A stretch of 64,000 nt of DNA from Benincasa hispida (lineage: Eukaryota; Streptophyta; Magnoliopsida; Cucurbitales; Cucurbitaceae): assembly GCF_009727055.1 (NCBI RefSeq), contig NC_052357.1:89926645-89990644 (forward strand), written 5' to 3'. Position 1 is the first letter of the stretch; the number at the start of each line of letters is the position of its first letter. This document shows, piece after piece, positions 55,032 through 64,000 of the stretch. Under the pieces are notes generated by a model, which was given only the letters and a program-made list of their open reading frames with translations, searched no databases and had not been told where the DNA came from. The translations under genes were made by a program, and so were the position numbers.

Positions 55032-56981
55032 TGTTGGGGTTGATACCCTAAATCTCGCAAGGTCCTATAGTTTGTAAATATTATTGAACAAACTCATTAT
55101 GTTTTTTTAATAAAATATATTATATTTTATTCATTGTCTATAAAATATATGATATTTTAGTTGCATTAACCACAAACCAATAAACTAACATCCAAGGTTA
55201 TCTTTATAACTTAAACATGTATGGAGAGACATACAGATGGATCATGTTTAAATGATAACCTAAATAGTCTGTAGTAGATGGATAAGGTTGGGTACCTTAT
55301 CCTGGCGACACTATGAGTATGGTCCGCTTTGTAGGTGTTACAATTATAGTAAAGTGCTACAAATGATTTGATCCTGATCGTTCATGTATAGACATGCAAG
55401 CAAGGATATTTTATACAAAGGAGTTTGTATAAGACCGGACCACGAAATGTTTAGTCTCATTATATAACGTCGTTCATAATAGAGACTTATATTTCACCAG
55501 GATGACCATAGGTAGCATGATCTAAATCCTGAATGAGTTGTGAATCCTACCTATGAGGGTGGTCCTTTGATTTGTATGGGTGAGAGTGGACAGATCGTCG
55601 ATTCAACAAGCCTACCATTTTGGGGATTCGTCTGATTGTGGAGCTGAGACCACAGCTATACAAGATGGAATTCAGTCCTTCTCCAAGGTAAGTGTAAGTA
55701 GATAAATTACTCCCTTAAGGGCTGATTCCAGGTCTAGAACAATGTGGCGTCACACCCTCTCCGTGTCCGAGAGGGGTTAGTCATAATTGGACTATGATCT
55801 ATTGTTCATTAGAGAGATAAGTGGTACTTAAGGAGTTAGATGTAACTACAGGGGCAAAACGGTAATTTGGCCTAGCTGTACTTACGAGCAATTTGTGAAG
55901 GGTCATCGTACTATTGATTGGTTATATATAATGGATACAGAAATATATCTGTAGTGCAAAGAGTGCAGCTGTCGGTCTTTAGTGGAGTGTCTGACGTTTA
56001 ACGGATGGTGAATAATTTAATTAAAGAGTTTAATTAATTATTCATGTACCGTTGGAGCTTCAAGCTACAGGTCCATGAGGTCCCCTTGGTAGCTCAATAG
56101 GATTAATTGAGAATCAATTTTTGGATTAATTTGAATTGTTCAAATTAATAGAGAGATTTAATTATATATGATATAATTAAAATGTTTCAATTATATGTGA
56201 TATAATTGTTATAATGTATTTGATACATTATAGCTTAATGAAAGGAAATAAATATTTAAATGAGATTCAAATATAGTTTCTATGAATTAGATTCATAATT
56301 GTTAAATTTAATATAAATGTGATTTATATTAAATGTCACATAAAAGAGAAAAGAAACTGATAGTTTATATTGTATGTGATACAATATTAAAACTATAGGT
56401 TATGTGTTATATTTGATATAACATATAATTTAATATATGATAAGTTAGTTATCATATTTATATTTATATTAATTATTATCTTAATAATAAGGGAGGGAGT
56501 TACAACTCCCTTCCCTTCTTTTCTCTCGACCCACGTAAATGGTAGGTGATTATTTTTGGCAAGTAGAAAAGAAAAAGTTTCTTCTTCTTCTTTGCCAAGT
56601 TTGTTGATCGATTGAAAAAGTGAGAAAACAGCAGAAGAGTTCTGCGTGTTTGTTTTTTAGTTTTTTGAAAGAGTTCTCAATCCTTTCTCTCCACAAATTC
56701 CTTCATATCCAAAATAGCCAGAGTCCACCACTTCTGGTTTCTTACCCTAAGAATACCAAGGAAACTTTCGTGGTAGTATTCTAACTTGTTCGAGCTTTTT
56801 TCTTAGAGAAAGCCTTCAAGAGGTTCGCGAATTGTTCGAGGAAAATTTCTGAAGAAAGGTCTTTAAAGGTAAGGTTTTCGAAACCTTTTCTTTAGCATGT
56901 TGTAATTTATAATTAACAATGAAAAATGGAATTTGGTCGATCCGCTTCCTCTCAAGGTTCTCTTCTCCAAGAGTTCTTTTA
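55032..56981 (+). repeat. Copia solo LTR (1.95 kb) in the RNase H of element 2
   Basis: It starts TGTTGGGGTTGATACCCTAA and ends CAAGAGTTCTTTTA. Perfect 5-bp target duplication GCTGA (55027-55031 and 56982-56986). The same long-LTR superfamily, with the conserved ATATATCTGTAGTG block at about 55945. Confidence 0.95.
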
Positions 56982-57180
56982 GCTGATTCATTTACAAAGG
57001 CTCTCCCAGCTAAAGTGTTCGAGGGTCATCTAGAAAGTCTAGGTCTACGGGATATGCGGCATGTTGTCTATGGAAAGTAGGAGATGTTACTAGGATATAT
57101 TGTATGCCCTAGTTTATTATATTTTGTACTTTATTTGTATTGTACATTTGGCTCCCTAAGCTTTAGGAAAAGTAGGAGAT
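56982..57180 (+). pseudogene. End of Copia element 2 RNase H, stop codon and purine tract
   Basis: The frame GCT GAT TCA TTT resumes the closing motif: ADSFTKALPAKVFEGHLESL, GLRDMRHVVYGK, and a stop at 57078-57080 with no internal stop in these 32 codons. A GGAAAAGTAGGAGAT purine tract (57166-57180) directly precedes the 3' LTR. Confidence 0.9.
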
Positions 57181-57507
57181 TGTTGGGAATGGTGTCCTAA
57201 ATCTTTCTTGTATTCTGGTAGTTTGTAAACTCTGTATAAACAAACTGTTATTAATAAAAGACTTGTTATTTTATGAGTATATACTCAATCCAATAAACAG
57301 AGATCCTAGGTTAATTTATATAATTTAAACATGTATATAGAGACATACAGGTGGATCATGTTTAAATAATAACATAAATGGTATGTAGTAAATGGATAAG
57401 GTTGGATACTTTATCCTGGTGACACTATTGATACGACCCACTTTGTAGATCTTACAAGTGTTATAAAGTGTTATAAATAATCTCATCCTGATAATTCATG
57501 TAGAGAC

Positions 57508-59458
57508 TGTTGGGGATTATGCCATAAAGTCTCGTGTCCTATAGTTTGTAAAAAGTTTGTACGAACACTTGTAATGTATAATATATGATATTCACTTCAC
57601 TTCTTGACTTTACATATTAGATGTTTTATTTTCTTTACCACAAACCAATAGACTAAAATCCCTGGTTTTCATTTTGTAACATAAGCATGTATGTGGTGAC
57701 ATACAAGTGGATCATGTCTTAAGTGATAACCCAAATTGTCTGTAGTATATGGATATAGGAGGAAAACCTTATCTTGGTAACACTACGGATGTGGCCTGCT
57801 TTGTGGAATAGTTACAAGTGTTGTGACTTGCCAAAGATGATCTGATCCTGATCATTCGTGTGGGGACATACGAGCGGGGGCATCCTATAGAAAGAGTTTG
57901 TATAAGGCCTGACCACGAAGTGTTAACGTCTTGTTATATAACGCCATTCATGACATAGACTTCACTTCACTAGGATGACCATAGGTAACATGACCTCAAT
58001 CCTGAGTGAGTTGGGAACTCTTGCCATTGAGGGCCGCCAACTCAAACCTACCACTTTAGGGATTCGTCTGATTTAGGAGCTGGGAACTTAGCTACACAAG
58101 ATGGAATTCACTCCTTCCTCAAAGTAGAGGTAAATAGATAGATTGCTCCCTCAAGGGCTGATCCCAAGTCTTGAATGATGTGGCGTCTACACCTTCTCAT
58201 AGCCCGAGAGGTGTTCACACATAGATGGAAAATGTTGTATTGTTCATTAGAGGGATCAGTGGTACTTAAGAAGTGAGGTGTAACTACAAGGGCAAAACGA
58301 TAAATTGGCCCAACTGTACTTACGAGCATCTGTGAAGGGTTATCGTACTCATTGTTAGTTATATCTGATGGACACAGAAATATATCTATGGTAAGAAGAG
58401 TTCAGTTGTCGGTCTTTAGTGAAATGTCAGTCAGTTAATAGATGGTGAATCTCGTGGCTAAAGAGTTTAGTCAGCTATTCATGTACCGTTGGAGCTTCGA
58501 GCCATAGGTCCATAAAGTCCCCTTAGTAGCTTGGATAAAAGTTGAGAATCAATTTTTGGGTCAGTTTGAAATGTTCAAATTGACAAAAGGGAGTTTGATT
58601 ATATATGATATAATTGAACTGATTAATTATATATGATATGATTGATTAAATATATGAGATACATTAAGCTGGAGGAAATTGGATATAAATATGATTTATA
58701 TCAAGTAGATGAGAAAACACTATGGTTGATATATGATATTAAAATATAAGTTATGAATATAATATAACTATATTTATTATTTTATAAATTGGACAGTTAT
58801 GATATAATTGCCCGACGTTTTCTCTGAAATCATGCGTTAGTTATTTTCATTTTGCAAAAGACACACATAATTGCTTCGGTATGAATGGCATTCCATCGCT
58901 TAGTAATTGAGAGCATATACGATAAGCTCACATTTTCTAAACGACCGCTCACCAGCGTGCGCTTCTCTAAATGATCGCTTATTATTTATCTCAATGATCG
59001 CTTAGCCCTCGAGCCTTACTAAATGATCGTATAGACGATCTTCTAGCTTTTCTTACACGGTCGTGTACCTCGCCTAAACGATCAAGCGCCCTGACTATAC
59101 GATAGTCATTCTCTTCTCCCACTTGCTTGACCTTTGTATACGATAGTCTTTCCTCCTCACCTCTACCAAATCTGAACAGAACTCACCCTTTGGATTCTCT
59201 CTCTGAGAATACTGAGGGCTCCGAGTGGTGGTGTCCTCCCCATTTCCTACTGTTCTTGCAAAGCCATTCGTGGTAAACGACCGGGGTGTTGCTGAACGAT
59301 TGCTTGACGTTCTAGCGAGAGCGCAGGGAGTCCGTTCGTGTGAGAGAAAGATTTGTTTTGAAGAAAGTTTTGTGTAAATGTATATGTGGAAATTCTGTCA
59401 CAATGAATTGGAAAGATTCACTTCTGCTCATAGGTACTCTTGCATAAGAGTTCCTTTA
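57508..59458 (+). repeat. Copia solo LTR (1.95 kb) nested in the 3' LTR of element 2
   Basis: It starts TGTTGGGGATTATGCCATAA and ends AAGAGTTCCTTTA. Perfect target duplication GAGAC (57503-57507 and 59459-59463). The outer LTR resumes ATGTGAGTTGAGGTATC. It contains the conserved GACACAGAAATATATCTATG block (about 58372) and an ATCGCTTA/AAACGATC motif cluster at 58900-59160. Confidence 0.95.
58890..59165. repeat. ATCG/TAGC motif cluster inside a solo LTR
   Basis: CCATCGCTTAGTAATT, TCTAAACGACCGCTCACC, TCTAAATGATCGCTTATTA, CAATGATCGCTTAGCCC, CTAAATGATCGTATAGACG, CTAAACGATCAAGCG, ATACGATAGTC. The same word family as at 48965-49640, about 100-350 bp before the LTR 3' end. Confidence 0.75.
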
Positions 59459-60456
59459 GAGACATGTGAGTTGAGGTATCTTATACAAATAGTTTGTATA
59501 AGACTGAACCACGAAATGATTAGTCTCATTATATAACACCGTTAATAATAGAGACTTACATTTCACCAGGATGACCATAGGTGACAGACCTAAATCCTGA
59601 GTGAGTTGTGAACTCTACCTATGAAGGCGATCTTTTGATTTTCATTGGTGAGAGCGGCTTGATCATTGACTCAATATGCCTATCATTTTGGGGATTCGTC
59701 TAATTCGGGAGTTGGGAACATAACTACACAAGAGGAATTCACTCCTTCCTTGATGTCGATGTAAATAGATAAATTGCTCCCTTAAGGGCTGATTCCGGAA
59801 CTTGAACAATGTGGCCACACCCTCTCTTGGTCCGAAATGGATTAGGTCATAGTTGGATTATGACTTATTGTTCATTAGAGGGATCAGTGGTACTTAAGAA
59901 GTTAGATGTAATTACAGGGGCAAAACGAAAATTTTGGCCCTATTGTACTTACGAGCAATTTGTGAATAATCGCACTTTTGATTGGTTATATCCAATGGAC
60001 ATAAAAATATATCTGTAGTGTGAAGAGTACAATTGTCGGCCTCTAGTGTGTGACCGGAAGTTAATGTATGTTGGGTAATTTAATTAAAGAGTTTAATTAA
60101 GTATCTAAGTACCATTAGAGCTTCAATTTACAGGTCCATAAGGCCCCCTCTATAGCTCAACAAGGATTATTGAGAATTAATTTTGGATTAATTTGAATTA
60201 TTCAAATTAATTGAGGAAATTAATTATATGTGATATAATTAATATAATATTTGATACAATATAACATAAAGTTTATTTTGAGAGGAATTAAATATTTGAA
60301 TATGATTCAAATACTAATTATATGGATGAGATTTATATAATTAAATTTAATGTAAATGTGATTTATATTAAATACCATGTACTATTGAGAGTAATAAAAC
60401 TATAGGTTATATTTTATTTGATACAACTACAGGTTATGTGTTATATTTGATACAAC

Positions 60457-60481
60457 ATATATATATATATATATATATATA
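60457..60481. repeat. (AT)n microsatellite
   Basis: About twelve AT units in the 3' LTR of element 2. Confidence 0.9.
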
Positions 60482-61025
60482 ATAAGTTAGTTATTATATA
60501 TTTTTTTATGAAATTAAGTTTATTTTAATTTATTAACAATTAAAGGGAGGGAGTTACAACTCCCCTCCCTTTAATTTACTCTAAAAAAACGTGGAGTGGG
60601 GGTTCAGTTTTTTACGCCTTCTTCACACAATATGTCTGTGAAGGTTTTCTTCTGGTAATTCACAAGAACACAAAATGTTTTGTTTTTCTTCTCCATCTCT
60701 CAAAATCTTTTTCCTCTTCCCAAAATTCAAAGCCTATAACTCCTGAATTCTCAATCCCTAAGAAGAATACAAGGAGAATACAGGAGATTCATTTTTGGTG
60801 AAGGCCATTTGGGATTTCAATTTTGGAAATCGTTTTTCCAGACAAAGAGTTTGTGACCAGAGAAGGAATTACATGAAGACCTTTTAGCTTCAAGGGTAAG
60901 TAATTTTCTTTTCCCTAATTCCTTTTCAGCATGCTATGAAATTGTATAATGCATATTTTTTTCCGTAAATTTTGATTTTGTGTAAAATTGTAAAATTGGG
61001 GCGATCCCCTTCCGTTGTTCCTTCA

Positions 61026-61254
61026 ATCTTCACATCTTTTCTCGAATTAGGAGGGTAATTTGGGGAAGGGTGTGACATCGACTGTTTCTAATCATTAATT
61101 GTAAAAACGTTTTCAAAATTTAATGATTAGCCCTATAATCATGCTCTCTATAGTTTAATTTAATTAACAATCATATTCTAATTAATTAAATAATCCATAC
61201 TATATGCATTGCATGAAAAATTATAATATTTATATTTATACTACGGATGTTTCA
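61026..61254 (-). other. Probable leader fragment of a minus-strand Copia element
   Basis: Right after the LTR end. AT-rich with CATGC/GCATG words and TACTACGGATGTTTCATG, similar in style to the leader at 48.5-48.7 kb and 63.0-63.2 kb. If so, Copia element 2 inserted into this leader. Low certainty. Confidence 0.3.
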
Positions 61255-62990
61255 TGTATTGGATTGTATGTCCTAAAACTCGCAGTTTGTAATCTTTAAA
61301 CTTATTCTCTTTTACAATAAAATTGTTGTTGAAGTTTATTCAATAAAGTTGTTATTGAACATGTAAATTGCACTTGTTTATAGCCTAAATCCAATAAACT
61401 AAACGAACCCCTGACTATAACATGAATACTTGAACTTTATGTAGAGGGATAAAAATGGATTAAGTTTGAGTATATAGCCAAAACAGTCTATAAGTATAAG
61501 GTTAGAGTTGGGTACCTTAACCTGGAAACACTATAGATGCGGCCCGCTTTGTATATGATACAAACGATGTGATTCTAATCGCTCATGTAGAGACATGCAA
61601 GTGGGGACATCTTATACAAAAGATGTTTGCATAAGACTGGACCACAAAGTAGTCACTTTTCTTTATAATACCGTTTACTATTAAAACTGACTATCTCAAT
61701 CAGATGACCTAAGCTAACTCGATCTCAATCTTGAGCTAACTATAAACTTCTGTTTATTTGGGATTATCTTTTAATCGGTATGGGTGAGAGTGACTCATCA
61801 TCGCCGCTCGATAAGCCTCTCGTTTTAGGAGTAAAAATGGGTAGATAGTTGGAGACATGGTTCTGCAAGATGACATTCACTCTTGCCTACTTTCAAGGAT
61901 AGTAGAAAGGTCGTTCTCTTAAATACTGACTCCTAATCTTGAACAATAAGCCTCGTACTCTCTATGTCTAAGAGGAACTCGGTTTAATGGTATGACCATA
62001 AATTAATTGTTCATTAGTGGATTAGTGGAGACTTAAAGAGCAAGATGTATTATAAGGGTAAAATGATAATTTTGACCCGACTCTAATACGAACAACCTGT
62101 GAATGATCGACTTACTGATTATGGTTAAATCAAGTGGACGAAAATATTTGGAGTAGGCATTTTATTATATTTGATATCATTAATGTTTAATTATCGAATA
62201 AAACAAAATTGAAGAGTTAAAATATTTCAATTTGATTTAAATATTATAAATATGGATATGGATTCATATTTGGAGTAGGCATTTTATTTATTTAATATTT
62301 GATATTAAAATAATATTAAATTAAATTAATTAAATTGTTGAATTAATTATTTACTTTCAAAATTAATTTTATGAAATTTGAATTTGTTTTCCAATTCAAA
62401 TTTTACATTTAAAATTAATTAAGTTAGATTAATTTAATCTATTTAAATTGATTTAATATTTAAAATAAATAAAATAAGAATTGGCTGTGGATTTATCCCA
62501 AAAAAATCCATTACCAATTCCACCTAACCCAATTTCATAATGCTTTTCTAAGTGTCATGTTGTGGTTAACTTAATTTGCATGTATAAAATGTATAAAAAG
62601 AAAGTTTTTAATTTGATTAGAAATTTCATGCAAACTTAATTTTTGAAGAAACATTGTTTTTCTCTCTATATCTCTCCAAACTCAAAATCTTCTCCAAATT
62701 CCTCTCAATTTGGACTCCACTATCCAATCTAAGACCAAGAGCATAGTTGAGAAGCTCTTATGATTGTCTACATCAATGTTGCTTGAAGCATATTGCAAAA
62801 GATTGGAGTAATTTAGGGAATCTTCAAAGATTATGCCCTAGATCCTAATTAGGTTTATTATGAACTTGCATGAAAATCCATGAAATTAGTGTAATTAGAG
62901 TGTTCTTGATCCTATTTATTTCATCATGTTCATAACTCCATCATCATGCTCAATACATCTTTGATTTTATAATTTTATTAACATAAGTCA
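61255..62990 (+). repeat. Copia LTR of a diverged family (probably solo)
   Basis: It starts TGTATTGGATTGTATGTCCT and AAAACTCGCAGTTTGTAA, parallel to the other long LTRs (GTCCTAAAA-CTCG-AGTTTGTAA), and keeps AATCCAATAAACTAA, CACTATAGATGCGGCCCGCT and GTTCATTAGTGGATTAGTGG segments. The expected 3' terminus is not clear; a TCATG word at 61252-61256 and again at about 62992-62996 could be the target duplication. It is more AT-rich and has lost the GGACATAGAAATATATC block. Confidence 0.55.
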
Positions 62991-62996
62991 ATCATG

Positions 62997-63672
62997 AAAA
63001 ACAAACAAGCATGCTCAAGACGTTCAATTAAATATAACTTTTATATTTAAACTAGGTAATACCAGGCTTCATGCTTTATTAATTTCATTAATTTAAGATA
63101 ATAATTACATTAAATTACTCATGAATTAAATATATATCATGCATTAATATCATACATTATAATGCTTATAATATATTCAAATGCATGAACATGCTTAACC
63201 TACGGTGAAATTTATCTAAATGACATCCATAAACCTTTAAATACCAAATGAACCGATAATTTTGGCCTCTAGAATAAATAAAGCAATTAAATTACAATAG
63301 TTATGCTAATTTCTCCTAAAATAAACTTCTGCCACTCAAGAACCGAACCAGACCAACTCAAACCACTTTGAACCGGACCCTAAAAACGCGAACCAAGCCA
63401 AAACAGCACGGAACCGAACCCAACTAGCTTAAACCAAACCGAAACAACTTGAACCGGATCTAACATCTTGAACCAGGTTTATGTTGTCGTCATGCTGACG
63501 TTAGCCCTTCTGCTTCGTACAACACCATTTCCTCTTTTTTCTAATTTCTCAGCGTTTGTTCACGAAAATTTTGCAAAATTCGCAATATACATTAACAATG
63601 CAATTAATCCCACAAAAATCCATTGTAAATTTCATAATCCTAATTAATATATAACCTAGCTTTGATACCATT
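62997..63672 (-). mobile_element. Leader and primer site of a minus-strand Copia element
   Basis: It has the leader features of the 48-50 kb element: CATGCTTAACCTACGGTG near 63195, a GAACCG-rich tract at 63335-63480 (AAGAACCGAACCAGACC, TTTGAACCGGACCC, CTTGAACCGGATC) and, at 63661-63672, TTTGATACCATT, the complement of a TGGTATCAAAG primer site. No coding frame. Gag, if present, would lie left of 61 kb and is not seen. Confidence 0.65.
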
Positions 63673-64000
63673 TGTAAGGATAAAAGCTCTATCGCAACGG
63701 AAAGCACAGAACTGAAATTCATTATTAATTTGGAATTTCTAAAATACCCATACAACAAAAATTAGCCTACTGTAAAATCAGAATCTAGGTTAAGTATGCT
63801 TAAAATTCACAAAAAATGGGTTGAAAACCTTTATCTTTGTAGAATCGAATGAGAATCCAATTCTCCAATTGGGATTTTAGAACACCACAAAAAAAGCGAC
63901 CTTCCTATCCTTTGAGAAACCTTTGGTAATCAATTGAATTGGGAACAAGAAAGGGAGAATGAGGAATTTTTTTTAAGCGAAGTAAAAGGGCGGAACTATT
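63673..64000 (-). repeat. 5' LTR of that minus-strand Copia element, partial (runs off the right edge)
   Basis: It starts TGTAAGGATAAAAGCTCTAT and CGCAACGGAAAGCACAGAAC, matching in layout the LTR start at 51970 (GACACCATCACGAGGCGGAA, then ATTCATTAATTTTGG), but diverged. The rest lies outside the window. Confidence 0.6.

Larger units (their letters stand above)
41959..61025 (+). mobile_element. Ty1/copia element 2: RT to 3' LTR, with three nested solo LTRs
   Basis: The pol can be followed through its interruptions: RT 41959-42470, [solo LTR 42471-54234], RT end and RNase H 54240-55031, [solo LTR 55032-56981], RNase H end 56982-57080, purine tract, then its own 3' LTR 57181-61025, itself holding a solo LTR (57508-59458). 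Each interruption has a 5-bp target duplication, and removing it rejoins the protein motifs. The 5' half (LTR, gag, PR, INT) is missing, cut at the gypsy-type LTR. Many stops; a dead copy. Confidence 0.85.
57181..61025 (+). repeat. 3' LTR of Copia element 2, interrupted
   Basis: It starts TGTTGGGAATGGTGTCCTAA right after the purine tract and ends TCCGTTGTTCCTTCA. Without the nested solo LTR (57508-59458 plus 5 bp) it is about 1.89 kb. Start and end wording equal those of the solo LTR at 42471-54234, so that copy is the same family. Confidence 0.85.

Noticed and set aside
61255..62996. A firm solo LTR call with target duplication TCATG
   Set aside because: The right terminus lacks the expected CA and family wording; TCATG is common in this AT-rich leader, so the duplication is kept only as a possibility.

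Overview
This 64 kb window is plant nuclear DNA. It has one certain host gene, on the left edge, and about 60 kb of nested, decayed transposable elements. The gag/pol families, the long LTRs (about 1.9 kb) and the plant mobile domain relics look most like those of cucurbit genomes (melon, cucumber, wax gourd relatives). That placement rests on remembered family resemblance, not on a search. There are no bacterial operons, rRNA, CRISPR arrays or recognisable tRNA genes. Nearly every coding trace is broken by stops and frameshifts.

Layout. 1-2.6 kb (minus strand): the N-terminal 104 codons of a 20S proteasome alpha-4 subunit, a probable 2 kb 5' UTR intron holding a LINE tail, and a promoter with three TGGGCY-type boxes. 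2.63-5.08 kb: a PIF/Harbinger element with TIRs, TAA target duplications and a broken Myb/SANT-like gene but no transposase. 5.55-9.8 kb: a decayed minus-strand Copia element. 10.5-12.2 kb: an L1-type LINE relic. 12.2-15.7 kb: the LTR end and primer site of a Tat/Ogre-like Ty3/gypsy element, followed by a degenerate array with a period near 120 bp. 16.25-25.7 kb: Copia element 1, whose gag is split by a solo LTR of its own family; that solo LTR is itself split by an Athila-like solo LTR. 25.7-28.6 kb: LTR fragments and a first plant mobile domain (PMD) pseudogene. 29.3-34.3 kb: a complete but coding-dead Copia element 3 with 285-bp LTRs. 35.5-36.3 kb: a Copia tail. 38.5-39.9 kb: a second PMD pseudogene. 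39.9-41.96 kb: a Ty3/gypsy-type LTR.

41.96-61.03 kb: Copia element 2, from mid reverse transcriptase through RNase H to its 3' LTR. It is interrupted by three solo LTRs. The first (42471-54234) contains a minus-strand, gag-only Copia derivative (44033-53814) with a perfect AGTGC target duplication. 61-64 kb: another LTR and the leader and 5' LTR of a further minus-strand Copia element.

The elements do not cooperate; the window records successive insertions, most of the long-LTR copies later reduced to solo LTRs. The most useful findings are an ATCG-N-N-TAGC-like motif, often in inverted pairs, recurring in leaders and LTRs of apparently unrelated elements; a conserved LTR block; a GAACCG-rich leader tract; two PMD relics with splice sites still readable; and two probable assembly faults (a 70-bp exact duplication around one N, and a 2.06-kb tandem duplication ending near a 25-N gap).
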